The notes under the pieces are model-generated. The model had not been told where the DNA came from. It saw only the letters and a program-made list of their open reading frames with translations, and made no database searches. A program made the translations under genes and the position numbers. Below, piece by piece: positions 1 to 8,800 of a DNA stretch of 64,000 nt. Each line of letters starts with the position of its first letter. Positions within the stretch are counted from its first letter, which is position 1. The stretch comes from Clostridiales bacterium (GTDB taxonomy: Bacteria; Bacillota; Clostridia; Christensenellales; Borkfalkiaceae), in contig JAFLVO010000001.1 in the NCBI GenBank assembly GCA_022508245.1, positions 310,001-374,000 of the forward strand. Direction: 5' to 3'.

Positions 1-1219
1 ACAGAGAGTTAGCCGTGACGTCCTCGAATATCTTTTGTCCGTATTCGGGATGATGCAGGGTAGTAAGGAATGTGAATATCGCAAGAGGAATGATAATAAG
101 TGAAACGGCCTTAATTATGAGCTTTGTGTAGTTCATAAGCTCGGAATTGGGCCTTTTATATTTCTTTGCTTTGGAAGTCAGCTTTTCAAGATAGGTCTCT
201 CTTCCCACCTTTTCGACTCTGAATTTGCCGTTACCGCTTGCAATAAAGCTACCTGCATACAGCATATCGCCGACCGATTTCTTAATTGCAATCGATTCAC
301 CCGTCAAAAGGCTCTCGTTCACTTCAACGCTTCCGTCTGCAAGTATGCAGTCCGCGGGAACCTGATTACCGAGCTCAAGAATTAAAACGTCATCCAAAAC
401 AACGTCTTTAACGTCAATTTCAACCGTTTCGCCGTCGCGTATGACCTTTATGGTATTAGAGGCCAGCAGAGCAAGCCGGTCTATAGAATGCTTTGCGCGG
501 ATTTCCTGAAAAATACCTATACCTATGTTTACAGTCGTAATAACTATGACAAGGTAGTTTGAAAAACCGGGCGTACTCGCAAGCAGAAGGGCGATAAACG
601 CAATAAGGCACAGCAAATTGAAGAAGGTGCAAACGTTTCCTATGATTATGCTCGTATAGGAGCGGGTATTGGAATTGTTTGTGTCGTTAAAGAGGAACTG
701 TCTGAACCTCATTTGGACCTGTTTCTGCGTAAGACCCTTATTTAGCTTGGGCGAAAAACGTTCGACCTTAGAATTGATGACCTTTTTGGGGTGACGCTTG
801 AAGTACTTTTTAATCTTTTCCTTGTCGAAAGGTTCTCCATCGCCGTCGGCTTCGGGTTCGTCATTATGCTCCTCAGTAGGGAAAAGTGCCATCTGAACGC
901 CGTCCGTAAAGTCTTCTTTTTCGGGCTTGTACTCGCTCTCCTCGTCTGGAACTTCCTCTGTTAGGGGATTTTCCTCATCGGAAGCTTGTTCTTTTACGGT
1001 TTTTTTAGCCTTAACCACTTTGACGGGCTTTTCAACATTTTCCGTGTCGGGGAATTCCTCTTTTGTTTCGGACTTCTCCTTTGCGGGGGCGGGCGTGACT
1101 TTTCTTGCAGTTCTCTTGGGCTTTTCGGCAGCTTCTACAGTGTCGTCAACCTTTTCGGGCTGCGCGTCCGAGCCGTCCTTTTTAGGGTCGTTGTTTTGGG
1201 GTTTTAATAATATTTTCAT
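1..1219 (-). CDS. P-type (E1-E2) cation-transporting ATPase, N-terminal part
   Basis: Reading leftwards from ATG at 1219 the frame stays open to the window edge (406 codons seen). The first ~150 residues are a Lys/Glu/Pro-rich, probably disordered cytoplasmic extension. Two membrane helices follow (about residues 190-245), then the actuator domain with the TGES loop (LLTGES, about residues 303-308) that dephosphorylates the aspartyl intermediate, and a further helix near residue 370. The phosphorylated DKTG site, ATP-binding domain and ion site lie beyond the edge, so the ion cannot be named; the sequence after TGES suggests the clostridial/lactic cation-ATPase group. AGGTGG is 3 nt before the ATG. 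A consensus promoter lies upstream, divergent from serS. The long charged N-terminus is unusual for the family. Confidence 0.85.
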   Translation of the reverse strand, partial: MKILLKPQNNDPKKDGSDAQPEKVDDTVEAAEKPKRTARKVTPAPAKEKSETKEEFPDTENVEKPVKVVKAKKTVKEQASDEENPLTEEVPDEESEYKPEKEDFTDGVQMALFPTEEHNDEPEADGDGEPFDKEKIKKYFKRHPKKVINSKVERFSPKLNKGLTQKQVQMRFRQFLFNDTNNSNTRSYTSIIIGNVCTFFNLLCLIAFIALLLASTPGFSNYLVIVITTVNIGIGIFQEIRAKHSIDRLALLASNTIKVIRDGETVEIDVKDVVLDDVLILELGNQVPADCILADGSVEVNESLLTGESIAIKKSVGDMLYAGSFIASGNGKFRVEKVGRETYLEKLTSKAKKYKRPNSELMNYTKLIIKAVSLIIIPLAIFTFLTTLHHPEYGQKIFEDVTANSL

Positions 1220-1271
1220 ATCCACCTATTATCGGCGCGTTAATTTTGCGCCGACTGTTAATACGTGTTAT

Positions 1272-1300
1272 ATTATATCACTAAAAATATCTTTTTTCAA
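1272..1300 (-). promoter_or_regulatory. Promoter of the P-type ATPase gene
   Basis: On the minus strand TTGAAA (1300-1295) is followed by a 17-bp spacer and a perfect TATAAT (1277-1272). It gives a leader of about 45 nt before ATG 1219. It is back to back with the serS promoter. Confidence 0.75.
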
Positions 1301-1319
1301 TAATTTAACTGCAATTTAA

Positions 1320-1348
1320 TTGCAATAACGCACGTTTTGAAGTATAAT
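1320..1348 (+). promoter_or_regulatory. Promoter of serS
   Basis: TTGCAA (1320-1325), 17-bp spacer, TATAAT (1343-1348). Transcription would start near 1355, about 40 nt before the serS start. No T-box-like structure is visible in so short a leader. Confidence 0.7.
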
Positions 1349-1396
1349 TTATAAAAAATTCAGGAATTTGCCGAAAAAAACGGCTAAAAGGCTACA

Positions 1397-2686
1397 ATGA
1401 TTGATATCGAACTTATCCGTAAAAACCCACAGCTTGTAAAGGACAACCTTAAAAAGAAGTTTCAGGATAAAAAATTGCCCATCGTTGACGAGATTATAGA
1501 GCTTGATATTAAAAAGCGCGCTCTTCAGCAGGAGGGCGACAGTCTCCGCGCTCAGCGCAACACTCTTGCCAAGAGCATAGGACAACTCATGCGCGAGGGC
1601 AAGAGAGAGGAGGCAGAGGAAGCAAAAGCTCTCTCCAAAAAAAATAACGAGCGAATTGCAGTAATCGAGGCGGAGTGCTCGGAGATAGAAGGGGCGCTCA
1701 AAAAGGCGATGATGAGCATCCCAAACATAATTGCTGACGACGTACCTCTGGGCAAGGACGACAGCTGCAACGTTCAGGGAAAGGTGTTTTTAGAACCCAA
1801 GGAAAAGCCTTTTGACGTACCCTATCACGTAGAAATTCTCGAAAAGCTTGCGGGTGTAGACTTGGACAGTGCAAGACGGACGAGCGGCAACGGCTTTTAC
1901 TATCTGACGGGCGATATAGCCCGCCTTCACTCGGCAATTATAACCTACGCCCGCGACTTTATGATTGACAAGGGCTTTACCTACTGCATTCCTCCATTTA
2001 TGATAAGGAGCGACGTTGTTTCCGGCGTTATGAGCTTTGAAGAAATGGAGGGAATGATGTATAAGATAGAGGGCGAGGATTTGTACCTTATCGGCACTTC
2101 AGAGCACTCTATGATAGGCAGATTTATGGGTCAGATTTTGCCCGAAAGCTCCCTTCCCCAAACGCTTACTTCATACTCGCCCTGCTTCAGAAAGGAAAAG
2201 GGCGCGCACGGCTTAGAGGAGCGCGGAATTTACCGTATTCATCAGTTCGAAAAGCAGGAAATGATAGTCCTCTGCAAGCCCGACGAGAGCGATTACTGGT
2301 ACGAAAAGATGTGGAATTACACCGTAGAACTCTTCGTGTCGATGGAAATCCCCGTACGCCAGCTTATCTGCTGTTCGGGCGATTTGGCAGACCTCAAATA
2401 CAAGAGCTGCGACATAGAGGCTTGGAGCCCCAGGCAGAAAAAGTATTTCGAGGTTGGAAGCTGCTCCAACTTAACCGACGCGCAGGCGAGAAGGCTTGAC
2501 ATCAAATACAAGCGCGCAGACGGCAAAAACGAGTTTGTTCACACTTTGAATAACACCGTAGTTGCCCCTCCGAGAATGCTGATTGCTTTCCTTGAAAACC
2601 ATCTTCAAGCCGACGGCAGCGTATATATTCCCGAAGTTTTGAGAAAATATATGGGCGGAAAGGACAAAATATCCCCCAAAAACTAA
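1397..2686 (+). CDS. serS: Serine--tRNA ligase
   Basis: Cytoplasmic class II aminoacyl-tRNA synthetase that charges tRNA-Ser with serine using ATP. The 429 residues match the family length. The N-terminal ~110 residues form the charged coiled-coil arm that grips the long variable arm of tRNA-Ser. The catalytic core carries motif 2 (CFRKEKGAHGLEERGIYRIH) and motif 3 (TLNNTVVAPPRMLIAFLENH). Motif 3 differs from the common TLNGS..A..R form and resembles the variant found in a clostridial SerRS group, so a second serS elsewhere in the genome is possible (inference). AAAAGG precedes the ATG. The gene is monocistronic with its own promoter and a strong terminator. Confidence 0.96.
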   Translation: MIDIELIRKNPQLVKDNLKKKFQDKKLPIVDEIIELDIKKRALQQEGDSLRAQRNTLAKSIGQLMREGKREEAEEAKALSKKNNERIAVIEAECSEIEGALKKAMMSIPNIIADDVPLGKDDSCNVQGKVFLEPKEKPFDVPYHVEILEKLAGVDLDSARRTSGNGFYYLTGDIARLHSAIITYARDFMIDKGFTYCIPPFMIRSDVVSGVMSFEEMEGMMYKIEGEDLYLIGTSEHSMIGRFMGQILPESSLPQTLTSYSPCFRKEKGAHGLEERGIYRIHQFEKQEMIVLCKPDESDYWYEKMWNYTVELFVSMEIPVRQLICCSGDLADLKYKSCDIEAWSPRQKKYFEVGSCSNLTDAQARRLDIKYKRADGKNEFVHTLNNTVVAPPRMLIAFLENHLQADGSVYIPEVLRKYMGGKDKISPKN

Positions 2687-2687
2687 T

Positions 2688-2721
2688 AAAAAAGCGGTGC
2701 AGATTTCTGCACCGCTTTTTT
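2688..2721. terminator. Bidirectional terminator between serS and the convergent gene
   Basis: A 15-bp stem with GCGGTGCAG / CTGCACCGC core and ATTT loop. It is flanked by A-run on the left and T-run on the right, so it works on both strands. Confidence 0.9.
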
Positions 2722-3415
2722 ACTGTTTTATTTTAAGTTCTTTTTTATATTTGATTGCAGTAATAAATGAAATTTTAAAATTCTTTGCCCGCAATTTTTC
2801 AAGCTCGGCGTGGCTAAAGCGATTTTCAAATACCTTATATAAGACCATATCGTAAGATTTAATACTTCTGTCGAACTCCACGAGCAAGTTATTATCCGCG
2901 CCATTTCTGATTGCAAGCATATAGCTTTTATAGACCAAAACAAGCCTTTCGCAAATCAAATCGCGAGCGTATGAGTAGACGTCCACGGGCACCTTTGTTT
3001 TGGCGGATATATATTCCCTGACGGTATTTTTCAGTCTATCAAGCGCGCCGCCGTCGCAGTCTATGACCTCCGAAAGCTTAAAGGGGACAACATCAGTTTT
3101 TTCAATGGACTTACAGTTTAAAATACAGCTTATTTGCAAGCTGAAAATATTCGTATCTGTATCGGGGTGTTTTATAAGCGAGGTCTTGAAAAGACACCCG
3201 CCCTCAAAGGTAAGAATATCGGCGGACGTACTTTCCGCCCTGTCTAAAAGCGGGCGCATTTCGCCGTATGTAAAACCGCTGCTTAAAAACACGGTGTACT
3301 TGCTTTTGCATTTATTAAGTTTGGGATCGTCCGCCTGAATTATTTCGACTTCTTCAAATTCCGAACTTAAATTTGAGACGTTGCCTTGGACGGCAACAGT
3401 TAAGACCTTTTTCAT
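2720..3415 (-). CDS. Uncharacterised protein (231 aa)
   Basis: I do not recognise this family. The product is soluble-looking, with no signal peptide or membrane helix. Residues 1-110 have an alternating strand/helix pattern (KVLTVAVQGNVS..., SADILTFEGG) reminiscent of the N-terminal half of nucleotide-sugar or Rossmann-like domains; the rest is helical and Lys/Arg-rich. ATG 3415 is preferred over the in-frame TTG at 3424 because a near-consensus promoter has its -10 box at 3432-3427, putting the transcript start at about 3420. There is no Shine-Dalgarno site at usable distance, so the mRNA is probably leaderless. It converges on serS and shares its terminator. Confidence 0.6.
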   Translation of the reverse strand: MKKVLTVAVQGNVSNLSSEFEEVEIIQADDPKLNKCKSKYTVFLSSGFTYGEMRPLLDRAESTSADILTFEGGCLFKTSLIKHPDTDTNIFSLQISCILNCKSIEKTDVVPFKLSEVIDCDGGALDRLKNTVREYISAKTKVPVDVYSYARDLICERLVLVYKSYMLAIRNGADNNLLVEFDRSIKSYDMVLYKVFENRFSHAELEKLRAKNFKISFITAIKYKKELKIKQ

Positions 3416-3426
3416 ATGATACAAAA

Positions 3427-3455
3427 ATTATAAAACTTCCTGCGCGAAAAGTCAA
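3427..3455 (-). promoter_or_regulatory. Promoter giving a probably leaderless transcript
   Basis: Minus strand TTGACT (3455-3450), 17-bp spacer, TATAAT (3432-3427). The expected start site is only about 5 nt before ATG 3415. Confidence 0.7.
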
Positions 3456-3473
3456 CGGGGCAACGCCTTTTGG

Positions 3474-3502
3474 TTGATATTCGGCGGGCGGTATGTTAAA
3501 AT
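3474..3502 (+). promoter_or_regulatory. Promoter giving a probably leaderless transcript
   Basis: TTGATA (3474-3479), 17-bp spacer, TAAAAT (3497-3502). The expected start site falls at 3509-3510, on the A of ATG 3510. It is divergent from the promoter at 3427-3455. Confidence 0.6.
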
Positions 3503-3509
3503 AGTTTTA

Positions 3510-4466
3510 ATGAAACTTGTATTTTTCGATATCGAATGCGCGGGCGTACATAAGACCTTTGCAAAAATCTGTGTTTTCGGGTACGTAGTGTGCGACGAAA
3601 ATTTTAATATACTTGAAAAAGAGGACATACTCATAAATCCCAAGGGCAAATTCGAGCTTACAGACAGGCGTGGCGACAAGGGCTTGAAGCTACCCTACGA
3701 GTACGAAGAATTTAAAAAGCACCCGCCATTTAAGCATGTCTACGGCAGAATAAAGGAGCTTTTGGAGGATAAGGACGCGCTCGTGTTCGGGCACGCCGTG
3801 TTGAACGACGTAAAGTACTTAAATCTTGAAACCAAACGGTTTAAGCTTCCCTCTTTCAATTTTGCCTTTGCGGACAGTCAGCTTATATACATGACCTACA
3901 AGAACGACTTTACTCATCAGGCGGGGCTTGAGCATATTGCGCAGGACTTGGGCGTCGAGTTCACGCCCCACAGAGCGGTGGATGACGCATACGCCACAAT
4001 GCGCATAGTAGAGGCAATCTGCAGGGCAAAAAATTGCGGAGTAAAAGAGCTGTTACAAGAATTTAATTTCACGCTCGGCAAGATTGAAAAATATTACATA
4101 AAATCCCCTCAAAGCGCAAGGCAAAAGGCGTACAAAAGCGAACGGAAATCGGCAAAAGAGGCGCGTTCGCGTGCAAGAATAACCTTCCACAACACGGTAT
4201 TTTCCAAAAAGCCCAAAAAGGGCGCTCCTCTTTCGGGCGTGCAGGTAATTTTTGCAAGGTGTATAGAGGACGACCTCGATTTATCCCTATCACTTGTAAA
4301 TAAGCTCTACGAGGCGGGCGGAAGATACGCGCAGAAAGTAGACGACTGCAACATTTGCGTTCACACCGAAACAAGCGAAGCGCGTACGCAAAAGGCGACT
4401 GCGCTCGGCAAAAAAACAATGTCGCTTGAAGAATTCGAGGAGTATTTAGATGAAGCCTCCCGTTGA
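3510..4466 (+). CDS. DEDDh 3'-5' exonuclease with C-terminal BRCT-like domain
   Basis: DnaQ-superfamily exonuclease of 318 residues. The ExoI motif is FFDIE (D7, E9). The ExoII aspartate is in GHAVLNDVKYL near residue 100, and ExoIII is HRAVDDAYAT near residues 154-158, giving all four DEDD metal ligands plus the catalytic His. After a basic linker (residues ~205-235) the C-terminal ~85 residues (LSGVQVIFARC ... MSLEEFEEYL) look like a BRCT domain, an exonuclease-BRCT arrangement known in Firmicutes. An in-frame ATG at 3474 would lie inside the -35 box; the methionine at 3510 directly precedes the KLVFFDIE strand and is chosen. Its 3' end overlaps the methyltransferase gene by 17 bp, so the two are co-transcribed. 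Nucleic-acid repair or processing role inferred. Confidence 0.82.
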   Translation: MKLVFFDIECAGVHKTFAKICVFGYVVCDENFNILEKEDILINPKGKFELTDRRGDKGLKLPYEYEEFKKHPPFKHVYGRIKELLEDKDALVFGHAVLNDVKYLNLETKRFKLPSFNFAFADSQLIYMTYKNDFTHQAGLEHIAQDLGVEFTPHRAVDDAYATMRIVEAICRAKNCGVKELLQEFNFTLGKIEKYYIKSPQSARQKAYKSERKSAKEARSRARITFHNTVFSKKPKKGAPLSGVQVIFARCIEDDLDLSLSLVNKLYEAGGRYAQKVDDCNICVHTETSEARTQKATALGKKTMSLEEFEEYLDEASR

Positions 4467-5742
4467 ATTTCTTAAAATAATGCAAAAAGAGCTCGGCGAA
4501 AACTACGCCGAGTTTTTGAAAAGCTACGATTTCCCACCCGAAAAAGGCATACGCGTAAACACATTAAAAAATTCCGTAGAGGAGTTCGAAAAAATCTCCC
4601 CCTTGACGCTCGACGGAAAAATTCCCTGGGAGGAGCGCGGGTTTTATATTAAGGACACGGATGGCGCGGGGCGCACAATCGAACACGCGGCAGGACTTTA
4701 CTACGTGCAGGAGCCATCGGCTATGTCGCCCGTCTCCAAGCTTGAAATAAAGCGGGGGGAGCGGGTTCTCGACCTGTGCGCCGCCCCCGGAGGGAAAGCC
4801 ACGCAGATTGCTTCCTATCTTCAAGGCGGGGGAGAGATTGTGGCAAACGAGCCCGATTTAAAGCGTTGCTTTATTTTAGAGAGCAATATAGAGAGGATGG
4901 GCATAAGAAACTGCATTGTTACTTTTTCAAAGCCAAAGGCGCTTGCCGGGCATTACCCGAATTACTTTGACAAAATACTCGTCGATGCTCCCTGCTCGGG
5001 CGAGGGCATGTTCAAAAAAGAGGAAAACGCCGTTACAGAGTGGAGCCCTGAAAACGTAAAGTCATGCGCCAAACGGCAAAAAGAAATTCTAGAAGAAGCC
5101 TATAAAATGCTCGCGGGCGGTGGCAGGATGGTGTATTCAACCTGCACCTTCGCAAGGCAGGAGGACGAGGAACAGATAGAGAGCTTTATAAAGTCCCATT
5201 ACGATATAAAGCTTTTGGAAATGAACAAGCTCTACCCACATAAGGTGCGCGGAGAGGGGCATTTCTACGCGGTAATGCAAAAGGATAGCGGAGAACGCAC
5301 ACAATTAAAACTCGTACAGCAGGAGTGCCACGGTATCTACGAACGGCTGTACCGCGAGTGGGAGAGCGCAAGCTTAAATATAAATATCCCCATACTGCAT
5401 CAGCGCGGATCCAGTCTATTCGGCATATTCTCGCCAATGCACGTCCCCCGACTCGGCTGCGGGGTTGTAGTAAGAAACGAGGGGGTATTCCTCGGCAGAC
5501 CGAGTAACGATTGGAAGCGCTTTGAAGTTTCGCACACTCTTGCAATGGCGCTTACAAAGGACGAGGCGAAGTGCGTAGAGGTGAACAGAGATACGGCATT
5601 AAAGTATCTTCGCGGGCTGACATTTGAGTGCGACAGCGACAATGGCTGGAGACTTGTGACCTGCTCGGGACATCCGCTCGGTTGGTGTAAGGTAGTAAAC
5701 GGCATTGCCAAAAATCATTTGCCAAAAGGAATAAGGATATAA
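4450..5742 (+). CDS. RsmF/NOL1-NOP2-Sun family rRNA m5C methyltransferase
   Basis: SAM-dependent RNA cytosine-C5 methyltransferase, 430 residues. The Rossmann domain shows motif I (VLDLCAAPGGKATQIA), motif IV with one catalytic Cys (VDAPCSGEGMF) and motif VI with the nucleophile Cys (YSTCTF), the two-cysteine signature of RsmB/RsmF/Nop2 enzymes. The C-terminal ~170 residues fit the RsmF-type accessory region (NHLPKGIR at the end) typical of Gram-positive RsmF-like proteins that methylate 16S rRNA. The target nucleotide cannot be read from sequence. The start at 4450 lies inside the upstream exonuclease gene, implying translational coupling. A terminator follows 5 nt after the stop. Confidence 0.9.
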   Translation: MKPPVEFLKIMQKELGENYAEFLKSYDFPPEKGIRVNTLKNSVEEFEKISPLTLDGKIPWEERGFYIKDTDGAGRTIEHAAGLYYVQEPSAMSPVSKLEIKRGERVLDLCAAPGGKATQIASYLQGGGEIVANEPDLKRCFILESNIERMGIRNCIVTFSKPKALAGHYPNYFDKILVDAPCSGEGMFKKEENAVTEWSPENVKSCAKRQKEILEEAYKMLAGGGRMVYSTCTFARQEDEEQIESFIKSHYDIKLLEMNKLYPHKVRGEGHFYAVMQKDSGERTQLKLVQQECHGIYERLYREWESASLNINIPILHQRGSSLFGIFSPMHVPRLGCGVVVRNEGVFLGRPSNDWKRFEVSHTLAMALTKDEAKCVEVNRDTALKYLRGLTFECDSDNGWRLVTCSGHPLGWCKVVNGIAKNHLPKGIRI

Positions 5743-5746
5743 CAAA

Positions 5747-5774
5747 CCACCCGCACAGCGGGTGGCTTTTGTTT
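5747..5774 (+). terminator. Terminator after the rRNA methyltransferase gene
   Basis: CCACCCGC (5747-5754), ACA loop, GCGGGTGG (5758-5765), then CTTTTGTTT. Confidence 0.88.
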
Positions 5775-5776
5775 AC

Positions 5777-5809
5777 AAAAAAATCTCCGTGCAGCTGCAC
5801 GGAGATTTT
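5777..5809. terminator. Terminator of the large lipoprotein gene (perfect palindrome)
   Basis: Perfect palindrome at 5780-5809 with arms TCTCCGTGCAG / CTGCACGGAGA, flanked by A-run left and T-run right. The minus-strand gene stops at 5815, so on that strand the hairpin plus 7 T terminates it. Confidence 0.88.
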
Positions 5810-5814
5810 AATTT

Positions 5815-8800
5815 TTATTCGGGCTTTTCTTCCGAATTTTCAGCGGGTTGTTCCGCAGGAGCCTCTTCAACGGGAGTTTCCTCAGCGGAAGCTTCTTCCT
5901 TAACTTCCTCTACAGGTGCTTCTGTAGGAGCTTCCTCAGCCGGAGTTTCAGTCGTCTCTGCAGGAACCTCTTCCTTAACTTCCTCTGCGGGAACTTCTTC
6001 AACGGTTGCTTCGGTTACTTCGGAATTCTGAAGAGCAGGGTTGTCGATTTCCTCGGTTTCCTCTTCCTCGATATGAAGCTTTCTCAAATAACGCTTGCGC
6101 TGACGGTAAACGTTCTTGGACTGTTTCTTCAAGTTGAGCTTGCGTCTTACCTTTTTGATGATAATTCTTGCTACGAGAACAAGAAGGACGAAGAGGAGTA
6201 CCACAACGAGCAGTATGGAAGCAAGCTGCAACCAGAACTCGCCTGCGGTTGAGTTATCGTTGTCGTTGTCGTCGTCCGTCGAACCGCTATCCGAAGGAGC
6301 GTTGGTCTTGTTAATTTCCTTTTCTACAGCCGAGTAGTCGATGAAGGTATTGTAGGAGGTAATATTGCCCTCGCTATCCTTCGTTGTGCTACTGAAATAT
6401 GCAAGCGATTCGCTGTCGGGAGCGGTGTAATCGTAATCGGTCTCGCCGTCCTCGGCAACTTCCTGATTATAGGGAATAAACTCATTTGTATCGTATAAGC
6501 TGTAGGTGTAGTAGTGTGCGATATAGGAGTTTATAAGCTCTGTAAATTTCGCATTTCCCGAAAGATATTTCTCTGCAAGGTCTTCGTAATCCTTAATAGT
6601 GAAATCAAGCTCGAATTCGTCCTCGTGACCTGCGAGTAATTCCTGATATTCGCGGATAATCGACTTCTCGTAAGAAGCGTCGTCGGTGCGGAGAATACTG
6701 TCGTAATTACTTACGGTGTACGCGCTGTAATCGAACGCAACTGCGCCCTTAACGTTGTCTGCGGTGGTTTGGTCGGTTACTCCCGACTCTCCGCGCTTGC
6801 CGCTCCAAAGCTCAAGACGGTAGGACTTTGATTTGTTGCCCGCTTTTACAACGAAGTTTACGGTTACCCATTTGCCGTGAGTGTCGCCGACTGCAATGCA
6901 GTACTCGGTGTCGGCAAGAGATTCGCCGTTCTCGGAGTCTTGGTCGTAGTTGTATCTTGCATACTTAGCATCGAAGTTTCCAACCTTAATGCTTGAAACT
7001 TTTCCGCTTACGATATAGTAGTAAGCGCCGTCCTTGTATTGATATATGGGTTTGTCGTCGGAATTGCACAGACGGTGAGGAGCAGGAGTTTCGCACTCCT
7101 TGTCAAGGAAGTAGTCAACGCCGTCTTCACACTTTGTTCCGCGATATTCCTTAACTGTGTCGCCGTCTTTATAATAATAGGTATCAAGCTTTTCCTTCTG
7201 ATAAATCTTTTTAAGGTTGTAAAGATTTGCAACATAGTTGCCGTTCTCATCCTTGTAAAGACCGTTATCCTGCTTATTGTAAACGGTGTGGCTGTCGCGA
7301 TCCTTGCGGTCCCAATCCTCGTCGAACTCTTCGTCCAGAACGTTGCCCTCGTCGTCGTACCAGAAGGTGTAGCCGGGCACGGAGTAGCTCATAACTTCGC
7401 GGGTGGTGGGGTCTACAAGGTAGATATACGCCGTCGCACCCTCGGTTACCATAACCTTAACTGTAATAACCTCGGTAGCGCTCGAAGAAATAGTCTTGTT
7501 ACCGCCTACGAAACCGTAGTTCACAACCTCTTTGAAGGAGTAGTAGGTCTCTTCCTCGTCGAACTCATCTTCGTCCGTTACCTTTCTGTAACGTCTACCG
7601 GCGTAGTCCTCTACGAAATCGCCTGTATACTCATCGTCCACGAGCAAATAATAGTTGCCGTTGTTGTAGGTATCTTCGTTTGCGTGAGCGTTGTCCGCAT
7701 ATCTTCTTAAATTATTTACGATAATGAGGGGCTGATAGCAGTCCTTGCCGAACACTTCGTTCCAATTTGCCGCAGATTGAGAGGCGGAAGAGAAGTAAGC
7801 GTTCAGGAACCCGTTCCAATCTTTGGGGTTGCCGTCGTCATCAAAGAAGTTGTCTCTGTTGATAAGGCCTGCCGTGCGGTTGGTGTTCCAGATATCGTAG
7901 TAGTGGCTGTAATCTGCGCCAGAAACTGATGAGCTTGCGCCGTTCACGCCGTTGTAGCCGTCGGGGAGGGCAATTTCTTCGGTGATATCGTAGGTTCCGA
8001 GTGCGTCCGCAAACTTCTTGTGGGTCTTTTCTTTATCGTCGGTGCTGAATTGGAATTTCTTCGTGAAGTTTGCAGTAGCCGTGAGGTTGTAAACTTCCTC
8101 GGTAATTTTCAGCGTCTGCATATTTGCAAGCGCAATCCAGCCCGGTTCGTAAGAGGTTGCGGAAATTATAGAAGTATTTCCGAAACAGAAATCAATTTGG
8201 AATTTTTTAGTGCCGTCTTTGGTGTTGTTCTGAATGAAGAAGAAGCACTGAACCCAGCCGTTATAAATATCCTTGTCATCCTCGATGTCGGTCGTTATGC
8301 CGGTGGTGTTAATGTCAAGCTCTACTGCGTTCTCTTTATCCTCGTCCTCAACGTCGTAAATATAGACGGTTGCGGGAATCTTGTTGGTAATATCAGAGGT
8401 CTTTACCCAGAAGGAAAGAATCATCTGTTCGCCCGCATTGAGGGTAAATATATCGGGGTTGTTTACAGTTGAAGTATAGGCAGCGCCCCAAGCCGAGAAG
8501 GTTACAAGCATTTTGCTCGTATCGTCGTGAGTGGGAAGCTTTTCAAACGACTTATCTCCAAAAAGCGCGTCGTTTAAGCCTTTAATGTATTTATCTGCAA
8601 CGTGCGAATCGGTGAAGCTTTCGCTTGCCGTGAACAGACCCAAAAAGTCCTTATCCGTAGGGCGTGCCACAGAATTTTTATAGATACTATAATCCGTAGC
8701 GCCGATAGTGCCAAGCCTTGAATTGGTTTTCCCTTCGTAAGTTTTAGCCGAAGCGTAGGTAATCTTATCCTCTTTTTCGGTGGTAAGACCGGCGGTTATA

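Noticed and set aside
927-1319. Ser/Phe-rich open frame on the plus strand
   Set aside because: It is antisense to the acidic N-terminus of the P-type ATPase, which has a ribosome binding site, a promoter and the TGES motif.
7039-7710. 223-codon plus-strand open frame with hydrophobic segments
   Set aside because: Antisense to the large lipoprotein gene; no ribosome binding site, and its Val/Ile-rich content mirrors Asp/Tyr/Asn codons of the real gene.
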